The notes beneath the pieces were generated by a model. The model was not told the DNA's origin, did not search any database, and saw nothing but the letters and a program-made list of their open reading frames with translations. Below are positions 1 through 8,207 of a stretch of 15,332 bases of DNA, piece after piece; within the stretch, counting starts at the first letter, position 1; every line of letters begins with the position of its first letter. Source of the stretch: an uncultured Bacteroidales bacterium (GTDB lineage Bacteria; Bacteroidota; Bacteroidia; Bacteroidales; Paludibacteraceae); NCBI GenBank assembly GCA_937907165.1, contig CALCUH010000165.1, positions 1 to 15,332 on the forward strand, in the 5' to 3' direction. The position numbers were made by a program, and so were the translations under genes.

Positions 1-54
1 TAATTCTTAATTCTTAATTCTTAATTCTTAATTCTTAATTCTTAATTCTTAATT
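1..54. repeat. 7-bp tandem repeat (TAATTCT), about 7.7 copies
   Basis: Seven perfect copies of TAATTCT run from base 1 to 49, followed by a partial copy (TAATT) to base 54. The array reaches the left edge of the window, so the true copy number may be higher. It ends five bases before the -33 element of the promoter of the sensor/regulator gene. Such short perfect repeats can change copy number by slipped-strand replication; here a change would move upstream DNA relative to the promoter but would not alter the promoter spacer. A regulatory role is inference only. Confidence 0.9.
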
Positions 55-58
55 ATAT

Positions 59-88
59 TTTGATAGTCCATATGTTTTTATATTTTTG
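59..88 (+). promoter_or_regulatory. Bacteroidetes-type promoter of the hybrid sensor/regulator gene
   Basis: TTTG at 59-62 matches the -33 element and TATTTTTG at 81-88 matches the TAnnTTTG -7 element of the primary Bacteroidetes sigma factor. The spacer is 18 bases, within the usual range. Transcription would begin near 93-97, giving a leader of only about 12-16 bases before the ATG at 109. No clear Shine-Dalgarno sequence is present, which is normal for this phylum. Confidence 0.65.
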
Positions 89-108
89 CATAGGACATAT
101 TACCTATC

Positions 109-3100
109 ATGAAAAACAACGCACATATCATAGATAGAAGCGGGCATAGAATATGCAAGGCAATAATATTAGTCATTCTACTCCCCTTCTCCTCCATATT
201 CGCCTCATCGCAGGAATATGGAAGGTTCGAGCATTTCAGCACAAGCGACGGGCTCATCTCCGACCGTATATACTCCATCGCATGCGACACAAACGGATTC
301 CTTTGGCTAGCGACAGATTACGGATTCGACCGTTTCGACGGAAAAGAATTCAAGCACCATTTGAAAGCGGACTACCCCGCCCTGAGCCGAGAAGACGTAC
401 TAATCTCCTTCGTGGGAGACGATAACAACGTCTACCTCGGAGGCTACTACGGATTGCTCGCGGAATATGACCAAGAGGGAGACTCGATCATCAATCAAAT
501 GCCCCCCATCTACAAAACGACCAAATACGAAGAGACGGAAGGATTCTACAAATCAGACGACGGAAGAACCTTCGCCCTGACGACGGGAGGCATATTCCCA
601 TACGACCCCACCACAAAAACATTCACCAGCGACGCCGCCATCTACCAAAGCACAAAAGAGACCTACATCAAAAGTTTGTATATCGACAAATACGGCAGAT
701 ATTGGGTAGGTTCTTTGGACAAATATTACGTTTACGACAAAGAGGGCAAACTAATCGTGGCTTGCGACCCGCCGGCGGACGGATGCGGATTCATTTCGAA
801 CATTCTGCCCATCAACGACCACCAGATTCTCATCACCGCCCAAACCCACGAGCTGTGGATCTTCGACATCAACGACACCATCGGGAAGCCAACCATCTTT
901 CAAGCGCCGTTCGGCAACACAATTAAAGTATTGAAAGACAAAAACAACAGATACTGGTTCGCCACAGACGGATTCGGGCTTTGGTACACAGACGAGGAAA
1001 TCACCCCCGACGTGAAGTTCCATAACATCGTGCCATATAACTCACAAGGTACCGAAATCAGGAAAATATATAGCATGGCGACCGACCTCGAAGGAAACCT
1101 TTGGTTCGGAACGAGAAACTCAGGCATCTGGTGTTATAGAGGCAATGAAATGACGAGCATCGCATTCTCGAAAAATTACGGATTCCCGAAAGTCGCTTGC
1201 ACAGCAATAGCAGAAGACAAGAAAGGGAATTTGATAATCTGCTCCGACGGATGCGGAATCTACTACATATCGCCGGATTTCAAAAAGATGGAACTCGTCG
1301 AACTAGAGAACAACAACGTATGCTCCGTAGTAGTGAAAGAGAACGGTGACCTTGTGGTTCCGACATGGGGCGGCGGAATATTCAACGTGGTCGGAGACAA
1401 CAAAAACGTCACACACGAGAACCTCACAGGCATACACCAAGCCAGCAGATGCTATTTCGGCGTCAATAAATTCGGAGACAACCTATACGCCTGCTCGGCA
1501 GGAGACGGGCTATACCACAAAAAAGGAGAAGAGCCGTGGAAAAAGATCACGCTTCAAAACGACACCATAGAACCCGACAAATGGATCTTTAAGGCGATAG
1601 AAGAGAAAGATGGCACCGTATGGATATTGACAACCACGGCACTTTGGAGAATCCGCAACGAAAAAAGCAAACTAATCACCAGAGGAGATAATTTTCCCCA
1701 AGCTAATGCCACCATCACCATTTTGGACGGCATTTGCGATTCTGACGGCAACTTCATAGCGGCAACCGACAAAGGTATCGTCCAAGTGCCTTCCGGGAAA
1801 GACACCTTCGAATTGTTGGACTACATTCCCTCCTACAGTTACCACAGTATCATCAACGACGACAACGGACATCTTTGGGCTTCCGGGAACAATGGTATAG
1901 CGGAAATAAACACGCGCGACAAATCGTGCAGACTGCTGACAGACAGCAGAAACGACATATCCCTGCACAACTTCATATACAGAAGCGGATTCAAGGACAG
2001 CCAAGGCAAAATTCATTTCGGAACAGACGACGGATTCGTCTCCCTCGACCCCGCACACTTAAGCATAGACTCGGTCATACCCTATCTCTCCTTCTCAGAC
2101 CTCTACATCGGAAGCGAAAAAATAAATAGAGGACAAGGACCACTTAACGCACACAACCTCGGAGAAGGCACGCTCACACTCGATCACGGGCAAACGGACA
2201 TCACCATCCTCTACGACGCCATCGACTACACCGAATTCGACCCGTTGCAATACAAATACAAGCTCAGCGGATTGAAAGAGGAATGGACACCCGTAAAAGG
2301 ACCTAAATCAATACACTTCTCCCACATTCCGGCAGGGCACTACCAATTGGTCGTGGAAGCCTTCCGAAACAACAAAGACTGCGCGCCGAAACAGATAACC
2401 GTCGACATCGTCGTGCTACCGCCATGGTGGGAATCCCTTTGGTTCAGAATCGTGATGTCGATCATCATCACCCTCATCGTCGGCAGTCTCATCCTGTTAC
2501 GCATCAAACGACTGATGAACGCGAAGAATGAGTTGGAGCAGAGAGTGAACGAACGCACATCCGAACTGAAAGAAGCCCTCAATGACAAAGACAGGCTCAT
2601 CTCCGTCGTGGCGCACGACCTGAAAAACCCGATGTTCGCCATCGTCGGCGCCTTGGAAAACCTGACAAGGAAAGGAAGCCAACTCGACGAGCAAGAACGG
2701 AAGAGAATCGAGGAAAGCACCTACGACTCCGCCAAGACATTGCAGAACGAAATGCTGAAAATACTCGATTGGGCGCAATCCAAAAAAGAGGACATCACCT
2801 GTCATCCGACAGACGTAGACATCCAATCCACAGTCCAGAACGTCACCCTACTGCTCAGAAACGTCATGGAGAAGAAGCAGATCAACCTGACGACAGACAT
2901 CCACCTCACCCATCTGGCATTCGTCGATTCACGAATGATGGAAGCCGTCATCCGCAACCTGCTAAGCAACGCCATCAAATTCACACCAGCAGAAGGCTCC
3001 ATCTCCATTCTATCATGGATGGACAACAAGAACATAAAAATAGCCGTAAAAGACACGGGTGTCGGCATGAACGAAGAACAATTGGCGACGCTCAAAGCAG

Positions 3101-4134
3101 GCAAATCCACGAAATCGACCCAAGGAACCGAAAGCGAGAGTGGGAACGGACTAGGTTACGGCATCTGCAGGAACTACATTCTGAGGAACAACGGAACAAT
3201 AGACATGGAAAGCAAACTTGGAGAAGGGACCACCATCACCATCACGCTCCCATCCTCAGAACGAAAGATAGAAATCAAAGAAGAATACAGGATACAAGGA
3301 GCCAAATCAACAGAAGACTACTCAATTCTGACAGGCAACACTGCCCTCATCGTAGACGACAACCCGCTCATCTGCGACAATCTGAAGACGCTTTTGAGCG
3401 CCCATCTGAACGTACTCACCGCCAACAACGGAAAGGAAGCACTGAAAATCGCAGAAGAACAAATGCCGGACATTATCCTCAGCGACGTGGAGATGCCAAT
3501 CATGAACGGAATCGAGATGAGCAGAATCATCGAGCAAACCGATGAGGTCTCCCACATACCACTATTGTTCCTCTCCGCAAGGAACGAAGATTCAGACAGA
3601 CTATTAGGACTCAAAAGCGGAGCCGTAGACTACATACCGAAGCCTTTCAGTCCGGAAGAGCTATTGCTGAAAGTATGCAACATCCTGATGATGAGGCAGA
3701 AACAGCAACAATTCCTACTCAGCAAAATGATGGAACAACGAAGCGAGTCAGGAGAAACGGGGAACGGAGAGGAGCAAACAAACGGAGAAGCGACCGGCAC
3801 ACAGAAGGTCAACCCGTTCGTCAAACAAATGCTCGAAGTAATCGAAAAGCGATTCACGGAAAGCACCCTAACCGTAGAAGACATCGCCCAAGACATGTGT
3901 CTCAGCAAGTCCACCCTAACAAGGCGGACCAACTCCATCATAGGCAAGACGCCGCTCGAAATACTCAACGAGTACAGACTCAACGAAGCCATGAGAAGAT
4001 TGAAAGAAGCCGATAGCGAGACACAAATCAGCGACATCGCCTACAACATAGGATTCAGCGACCCCGCCTACTTCAGCAGAAGATTCAGGGAACACTTCGG
4101 ATTGAAGCCATCACAAATCATAAAAAAATCTTAA
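109..4134 (+). CDS. Hybrid two-component system sensor kinase / AraC-type response regulator
   Basis: This 1341-residue protein joins a whole two-component pathway in one chain. An N-terminal signal segment (about 1-34) precedes a periplasmic sensor with roughly ten propeller-type repeats (the first with DGLISDRIYSIACDTNGFLW near 47-66; others read like D..GNLWFGT). A Y_Y_Y domain follows at about 693-757 and a single membrane helix at about 779-799. In the cytoplasm are a coiled linker, the phosphoacceptor box HDLKNP with His836, ATP-binding boxes (N950/N954, DTGVGM at 982-987, GNGLGYG at 1012-1018), a receiver domain with D1083/D1084, phosphoacceptor D1126 and K1178, an E/G/T-rich linker, and an AraC-type helix-turn-helix at about 1247-1340. 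Family members typically sense glycan fragments and activate a nearby utilisation locus; no SusC/SusD-like gene is in this window, so its target is unknown. All key phosphotransfer residues look intact. The kinase core HDLKNP differs from the HEFRTPL form common in Bacteroides regulators of this class. Confidence 0.95.
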   Translation: MKNNAHIIDRSGHRICKAIILVILLPFSSIFASSQEYGRFEHFSTSDGLISDRIYSIACDTNGFLWLATDYGFDRFDGKEFKHHLKADYPALSREDVLISFVGDDNNVYLGGYYGLLAEYDQEGDSIINQMPPIYKTTKYEETEGFYKSDDGRTFALTTGGIFPYDPTTKTFTSDAAIYQSTKETYIKSLYIDKYGRYWVGSLDKYYVYDKEGKLIVACDPPADGCGFISNILPINDHQILITAQTHELWIFDINDTIGKPTIFQAPFGNTIKVLKDKNNRYWFATDGFGLWYTDEEITPDVKFHNIVPYNSQGTEIRKIYSMATDLEGNLWFGTRNSGIWCYRGNEMTSIAFSKNYGFPKVACTAIAEDKKGNLIICSDGCGIYYISPDFKKMELVELENNNVCSVVVKENGDLVVPTWGGGIFNVVGDNKNVTHENLTGIHQASRCYFGVNKFGDNLYACSAGDGLYHKKGEEPWKKITLQNDTIEPDKWIFKAIEEKDGTVWILTTTALWRIRNEKSKLITRGDNFPQANATITILDGICDSDGNFIAATDKGIVQVPSGKDTFELLDYIPSYSYHSIINDDNGHLWASGNNGIAEINTRDKSCRLLTDSRNDISLHNFIYRSGFKDSQGKIHFGTDDGFVSLDPAHLSIDSVIPYLSFSDLYIGSEKINRGQGPLNAHNLGEGTLTLDHGQTDITILYDAIDYTEFDPLQYKYKLSGLKEEWTPVKGPKSIHFSHIPAGHYQLVVEAFRNNKDCAPKQITVDIVVLPPWWESLWFRIVMSIIITLIVGSLILLRIKRLMNAKNELEQRVNERTSELKEALNDKDRLISVVAHDLKNPMFAIVGALENLTRKGSQLDEQERKRIEESTYDSAKTLQNEMLKILDWAQSKKEDITCHPTDVDIQSTVQNVTLLLRNVMEKKQINLTTDIHLTHLAFVDSRMMEAVIRNLLSNAIKFTPAEGSISILSWMDNKNIKIAVKDTGVGMNEEQLATLKAGKSTKSTQGTESESGNGLGYGICRNYILRNNGTIDMESKLGEGTTITITLPSSERKIEIKEEYRIQGAKSTEDYSILTGNTALIVDDNPLICDNLKTLLSAHLNVLTANNGKEALKIAEEQMPDIILSDVEMPIMNGIEMSRIIEQTDEVSHIPLLFLSARNEDSDRLLGLKSGAVDYIPKPFSPEELLLKVCNILMMRQKQQQFLLSKMMEQRSESGETGNGEEQTNGEATGTQKVNPFVKQMLEVIEKRFTESTLTVEDIAQDMCLSKSTLTRRTNSIIGKTPLEILNEYRLNEAMRRLKEADSETQISDIAYNIGFSDPAYFSRRFREHFGLKPSQIIKKS

Positions 4135-4160
4135 AAAAAGTACAAAAACCAAAAATAACT

Positions 4161-4168
4161 TACCTTTG
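4161..4168 (+). promoter_or_regulatory. -7 promoter element upstream of coaX
   Basis: TACCTTTG is a perfect match to the TAnnTTTG -7 element. No good TTTG is seen at the expected -33 position, which falls in the A-rich sequence just after the upstream stop codon. Transcription would begin near 4173-4176. This decides the coaX start: an in-frame TTG at 4166 lies inside the promoter element, so translation more likely begins at the ATG at 4187. Confidence 0.5.
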
Positions 4169-4186
4169 CAAAGCAAAAGTGAGGAA

Positions 4187-4909
4187 ATGAAAAATTTAAT
4201 CATAGACCAAGGCAATTCGTCCAGTAAGGTAAGCATATTTGAAGGCGACGACATACTCTTTTCGCAGCGATACGAAAAGCTTACCGTTGACGACCTAAAG
4301 GGAATCAAGGAAGAGCAAGGTTGGGAGGCAGCCATCCTCTCCTCCGTAGTGGGCGAAGACGATGTTTTAAACGAATGGATCACAATCCATTCGGACAAAT
4401 TCGTAAAGTTAGACCACACCACCCCCCTACCCATAGGCAATCTATACAAGACACCCAATACATTAGGGAAAGACAGAATAGCCGTCTGCGTAGGCGCCAA
4501 TTACCTACAGCCCAATCAAAATCTACTAGTGATTGACGCAGGCACAGCCATCACCTACGACATCGTGAACGCCGAGAACAACTATGTGGGAGGGAACATC
4601 TCATTAGGCTTAGACATGCGATTCAAAGCATTGAACACTTTCACGAAAAAACTTCCGCTCGTTCTGAAAGAAGAAGAAGTTCCGCTCACAGGAAGAGAGA
4701 CAAAAGAAGCGATTGTTTCGGGCGTGACGAATGGTCTAACCTACGAAATAGACGGATTTATCGACGCCTACAAAACCACATACCCTAAACTTTTAGTGTT
4801 TTTAACAGGCGGGAATGCAAAATATTTTGAAAAAAGGATAAAAAACCGCACCTTTGTAGTTCAAAACTTATTATCAATCGGATTAAACCGAATTCTTTGC
4901 TACAGATGA
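4187..4909 (+). CDS. coaX: Type III pantothenate kinase
   Basis: CoaX phosphorylates pantothenate with ATP, the first step of coenzyme A synthesis, in the cytoplasm. The 240-residue product has the expected family length and the ASKHA-fold motifs: the N-terminal phosphate loop DQGNSS (7-12), the segment TLGKDR (92-97) and the second nucleotide loop VIDAGTAITYD (115-125), with a C-terminal TGGNA. In this order they identify the type III enzyme rather than CoaA or PanK-II. ATG 4187 is preferred over a TTG seven codons upstream because it follows an AGG-containing purine stretch and because the TTG sits within a -7 promoter element. Its stop codon overlaps the next start as ATGA (4906-4909), which suggests translational coupling with the outer-membrane protein gene. 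Confidence 0.95.
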   Translation: MKNLIIDQGNSSSKVSIFEGDDILFSQRYEKLTVDDLKGIKEEQGWEAAILSSVVGEDDVLNEWITIHSDKFVKLDHTTPLPIGNLYKTPNTLGKDRIAVCVGANYLQPNQNLLVIDAGTAITYDIVNAENNYVGGNISLGLDMRFKALNTFTKKLPLVLKEEEVPLTGRETKEAIVSGVTNGLTYEIDGFIDAYKTTYPKLLVFLTGGNAKYFEKRIKNRTFVVQNLLSIGLNRILCYR

Positions 4910-6153
4910 TCAAGAGAATCGCAACAATAGGAATATTCATAGGCGGCATGGTGCTCAACATCACCGCACAAAACAATACAAGCTCACCCTACACACGTTA
5001 CGGATACGGAGATATCATGGAATCCGGCTATGGGCAAAGCACCACGATGGGAGGTTTATCCGTAGGACTTCGCTCCTCCCTTTTCACCAATCCGGGGAAC
5101 CCGGCATCCTACACCGCCATCGACTCCCTCAATTTTAGGATTGAGGCAGGTGTGAGCTGCACACTCAGCAAATATTCGGACGGAGAACAAAGTTCAAAAG
5201 AATCTGCCGGCAACCTAGAATACCTCGCATTCCACTTTCCCATCAAAAAATGGTTGGCGACCAGCATAGGCATTCGTCCCTATTCCGTAGTTGGGTACGA
5301 CAACACCTACGCCATCACGGAAAAAACGAACATGACAAACGACACGTTAGTCAGTCAATACGAATACTACGGACAGGGAGGAGTCAACCAACTCTATTTA
5401 GGTATCGGTCTACGTCCATTCAACGCCATCTCTATCGGAGCAAACTTGTTATACCACTTCGGCACAATGGAGCACAATAGCCTAGTATCGTTCAACAAAG
5501 ACTACATTTACCCGACGCAACAAAGGCAAAAAATCAAGGTGAATGACCTTTGTGCCAACTTTGGAATACAAGGTTCATTCAAGACCGGGAAGGAGCAACA
5601 TTTAGACATTGGATTCACATACCAGATCAAATCGGAACTAAAATCCGACGCCACGAAAAGCGTCATAACGTCCGACACGACAATGTTAAATTATACTAAT
5701 CTTTTCGACACCCCATCTTCTTATGGCATAGGTTTTGTATACCATTTTAACAAGAGGGTACTCGCCGGATTCGACTACAAACACACAGCTTGGTCCCAAA
5801 TCAGATTTTTCGGTGAGAAACCATTTGAGGATGTGAACAAATTCGCTTGGGGATTACAATACCTGCCGGATGAGGGAGGAAGGAAATATTTTCAACGAAT
5901 GTATTACCGCTGCGGGTTGAACGTTTCAAAGTCATATTACAAAATAAACGAACAGAGAACAAACAAACTCGCCATAGACGCAGGACTTGGTTTCCCACTT
6001 AGCAGAAATGCGAACCCAACAATCATCAACATAGGATTTGAATATGGGCAAAACGGGGAAAGTGACAATGGCTTAATAAAAGAGCAGTATTTTAAAGGAA
6101 CGATCAACGTCACCATCAATGAGCGTTGGTTCGTGAAACGTAAGCTAGATTAA
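4906..6153 (+). CDS. Outer-membrane beta-barrel protein, FadL/OmpP1-like, unknown role
   Basis: The 415-residue product starts with a cleavable signal peptide (MIKRIATIGIFIGG..., likely cut after the TAQ near residue 22). Alternating aromatic and polar strands follow, with many Tyr, Phe and Gly, typical of a beta-barrel. The segment near residues 44-71 (GLRSSLFTNPGNPASYTAID) resembles the NPA motif near the N-terminus of FadL/OmpP1-type barrels. It belongs to a conserved Bacteroidales group usually left as hypothetical. ATG 4906 is chosen because it overlaps the coaX stop by four bases and opens directly on the signal peptide; a TTG at 4897 would only add three residues. The operon with a TPR protein and lptC suggests a role in the envelope, but the substrate, if it is a transporter, cannot be read from the sequence. 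Confidence 0.8.
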   Translation: MIKRIATIGIFIGGMVLNITAQNNTSSPYTRYGYGDIMESGYGQSTTMGGLSVGLRSSLFTNPGNPASYTAIDSLNFRIEAGVSCTLSKYSDGEQSSKESAGNLEYLAFHFPIKKWLATSIGIRPYSVVGYDNTYAITEKTNMTNDTLVSQYEYYGQGGVNQLYLGIGLRPFNAISIGANLLYHFGTMEHNSLVSFNKDYIYPTQQRQKIKVNDLCANFGIQGSFKTGKEQHLDIGFTYQIKSELKSDATKSVITSDTTMLNYTNLFDTPSSYGIGFVYHFNKRVLAGFDYKHTAWSQIRFFGEKPFEDVNKFAWGLQYLPDEGGRKYFQRMYYRCGLNVSKSYYKINEQRTNKLAIDAGLGFPLSRNANPTIINIGFEYGQNGESDNGLIKEQYFKGTINVTINERWFVKRKLD

Positions 6154-6175
6154 AAACAATTAAAATTTTAATGAT

Positions 6176-7546
6176 ATGAAAACGAATTCGATTTTTTTAG
6201 GTTTAATGATCGCAGCCATGCCAGCTGTGTCATTCGCCCAAAAAGGAATCAATGATGGTTCCAAGTATGGTCATGGAGAAGATAGCATCAGATGCGTGCA
6301 GAACCTCAGTATGATGGCCACTTACACCAAACAAAAAGATTACGTGAGCGCCGCTCAATGTTGGGAAATCGTATATGCGGAATGTCCTAAATGCTCCAAG
6401 AACGTCTACACCAATGGTGCGGAAATCCTCGAGAGCCAATATTTGAAAGAAACAGACGCGGCGAAAAAAGCTAAGATTTTCGACAAATTGATGAAGTTGT
6501 ACGACGACAGAATCAAGTACTTCGGCAACGACAAGAAATACGGCAAATATTATATCCTCGGAAAGAAAGCGATGGATTACGTCCAATATGTGCCAGCTAG
6601 CCGAAATGACCCGAACAAGAAAGTGGCATACCAATGGTTGTCTGAGGTGATCGCCAATCAAGGGTCAAAAGCAGCTGCGAACGTATTCTCCATGTATTCT
6701 TACCTCTCAGACTTAATCTACAAATCTGAGAAAGACGGATTCAGAGAGACATACATCACAGACTACATCAAAATCGGTCCGTTAATCGACGAAAAAATCG
6801 CCAACAGCGCCGGCAATGAGAAAGATTCGGCAACATATACAGCCGTTAAAGCAGAAATCGACCAAAGATTCGCAGCTTCTGGAGCCGCAGATTGCAAGAC
6901 ATTGAACAACATATACGGGAGCAAGTTGGAGGAGAACAAAGACAACAAAGACTTCTTGAACACCGTTTTGAAGCTTTACAGACGCGCAAAAGGAGAAAAT
7001 GAGCCCGTATATTTTAAGGCATCAGCCTATATGTATAAGATCGAGCCAAGTTCAAGTTCGGCAAGAGGTTTGGCAGCACAATCCATCAAGAACAAGGATT
7101 ACAACAAAGCGATCTCCTACCTCAACGAAGCAATAAATCTGGAAACTAACAATTCTGAAAAGTCTGACATCCAATTGCAGATCGCAGGTATCTACAAAGA
7201 CATGAAGAACCCTACGGCAGCTCGTACGGCAGCTCAGAAGGCTATCAACTTCAACAAATCCAACAGCGACGCATACCTTTTGATTGGTTTGCTCTATGCT
7301 TCATTCAACAGCGACATCAGCGACGACGCCATCATCAGACAAACAGCATATTGGGCAGCTGTAGACCAATGGGAAAAAGCGAAGCAAGTAAACCCTGCGA
7401 AAGCATCGGACATAAACAAACTGATTAACGCATACAAGCAATACTTCCCAGCAGCAGACAAGCTTTTCATGCGTAATATCACTAAAGGACAAACCTTCAC
7501 AGTGCCAGGTTGGATCAACGAGAAAACCACTGTACGTTTCGAATAA
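6176..7546 (+). CDS. Periplasmic tetratricopeptide-repeat protein
   Basis: This 456-residue protein has a signal peptide (MKTNSIFLGLMIAAMPAVSFAQ, cleavage after about 22) and is otherwise alpha-helical. Recognisable TPR units lie in the C-terminal half, for example SIKNKDYNKAISYLNEAINL from residue 303 and the next unit around 335-366, which suggests a scaffold for protein-protein contacts. The N-terminal part carries Cys40, Cys62 and a CPKC motif (70-73), which could form disulfides in the periplasm. It starts 22 bases after the barrel gene and stops 7 bases before lptC, so the three are probably co-transcribed. I recognise the family as one conserved next to coaX and lptC in Bacteroidales, but it has no established function that I know. 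Confidence 0.85.
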   Translation: MKTNSIFLGLMIAAMPAVSFAQKGINDGSKYGHGEDSIRCVQNLSMMATYTKQKDYVSAAQCWEIVYAECPKCSKNVYTNGAEILESQYLKETDAAKKAKIFDKLMKLYDDRIKYFGNDKKYGKYYILGKKAMDYVQYVPASRNDPNKKVAYQWLSEVIANQGSKAAANVFSMYSYLSDLIYKSEKDGFRETYITDYIKIGPLIDEKIANSAGNEKDSATYTAVKAEIDQRFAASGAADCKTLNNIYGSKLEENKDNKDFLNTVLKLYRRAKGENEPVYFKASAYMYKIEPSSSSARGLAAQSIKNKDYNKAISYLNEAINLETNNSEKSDIQLQIAGIYKDMKNPTAARTAAQKAINFNKSNSDAYLLIGLLYASFNSDISDDAIIRQTAYWAAVDQWEKAKQVNPAKASDINKLINAYKQYFPAADKLFMRNITKGQTFTVPGWINEKTTVRFE

Positions 7547-7553
7547 TAACATA

Positions 7554-8114
7554 GTGAAAAAGAATTTTTTATATAACATTTTGCATATAGCGGCCATGAC
7601 AACCATGGCTGCTATATGTTTATTATCCTGTCAGGAAAACGGAGAGACGGTCGCATCCATGGAAAGGTCAAAACGTCCCTCCTTGCATGCCAAGGACGTT
7701 CAAACTCTTGTTTCCGACTCAGGTGTGGTAAGATACAGAGTAAACACAAAAGAGTGGTTCGTATACGACAAAATGGAAGAACCCTATTGGGACTTTCCTT
7801 TGGGATTAAGACTAGAGCGGTTCGATCCTAACATGAAAGTGGACGCCGAAATACAAAGCAAATACGCCATATATAAAACGGAATTAAAACTTTGGGATCT
7901 GCGCGACAGTGTCGTAGCAATGAACCTTGAAGGAGAACATTTCGAATGCAACCAATTGTTTTGGGACGAAAAAGCGGAAAGGATATACTCGAACGGAGAA
8001 ATAAAAATCAAGAAAAAAGACCGTATCATATTCGGCAAAGGATTTGAATCGAACCAGACCCTTACCAAATACACGATACGAAAACCCGAAGGAATTTTCC
8101 CCGTTAACGAATAA
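7554..8114 (+). CDS. lptC: LPS export periplasmic lipoprotein LptC
   Basis: LptC links the inner-membrane LptBFG transporter to LptA in lipopolysaccharide delivery to the outer membrane. The 186-residue product has the conserved core of Bacteroidetes LptC: SDSGVVRYRV, then YWDFPLGLRLERFD, AEIQSKYAIYK, LKLWDLRDSVVAMN, LFWDEKAERIYSNGEIKI and GKGFESNQTLTKY. The start is a GTG at 7554, seven bases after the TPR stop. It yields a basic N-terminus, a hydrophobic stretch and a lipobox (LLSC, Cys26). The first ATG (7596) would leave no basic residue before the lipobox, so GTG is preferred. Bacterial LptC is often anchored by a membrane helix, while the Bacteroidetes form here looks acylated. Confidence 0.88.
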   Translation: MKKNFLYNILHIAAMTTMAAICLLSCQENGETVASMERSKRPSLHAKDVQTLVSDSGVVRYRVNTKEWFVYDKMEEPYWDFPLGLRLERFDPNMKVDAEIQSKYAIYKTELKLWDLRDSVVAMNLEGEHFECNQLFWDEKAERIYSNGEIKIKKKDRIIFGKGFESNQTLTKYTIRKPEGIFPVNE

Positions 8115-8128
8115 AAAGTCAAAAAAAG

Positions 8129-8159
8129 TTTCATGTTGAACGTATTTTTACTAATTTCG
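8129..8159 (+). promoter_or_regulatory. Possible promoter of the ppiD-like gene
   Basis: In the 93-base gap after lptC, TTTC at 8129-8132 and TAATTTCG at 8152-8159 are spaced by 19 bases. Each has one mismatch to the TTTG / TAnnTTTG consensus. If used, transcription would begin near 8164-8168 and leave a leader of about 40 bases before the ATG at 8208. The gap is larger than those between the upstream genes, which fits an additional promoter, but read-through from coaX remains possible because no terminator hairpin is visible here. Confidence 0.35.
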
Positions 8160-8207
8160 TGGGCTAAAAATTTGCAACAAAAACAAAATAAATTAACAAA
8201 CAAATAA

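Noticed and set aside
2769..3545. A 258-residue open frame on the plus strand inside the sensor/regulator gene
   Set aside because: It is a shadow of the long gene in another frame, rich in Arg, His and Gln as expected from the host gene's codon bias, and has no recognisable domain.
4166..4186. TTG start seven codons upstream for coaX
   Set aside because: The TTG falls within a perfect -7 promoter element, and the ATG at 4187 opens directly on the conserved phosphate-loop strand.
6159..6172. A 14-bp palindrome, ATTAAAATTTTAAT, just before the TPR gene
   Set aside because: It is all A and T in a short AT-rich spacer, where such palindromes arise easily; it is followed by a start codon rather than a T run, so it is not a terminator.
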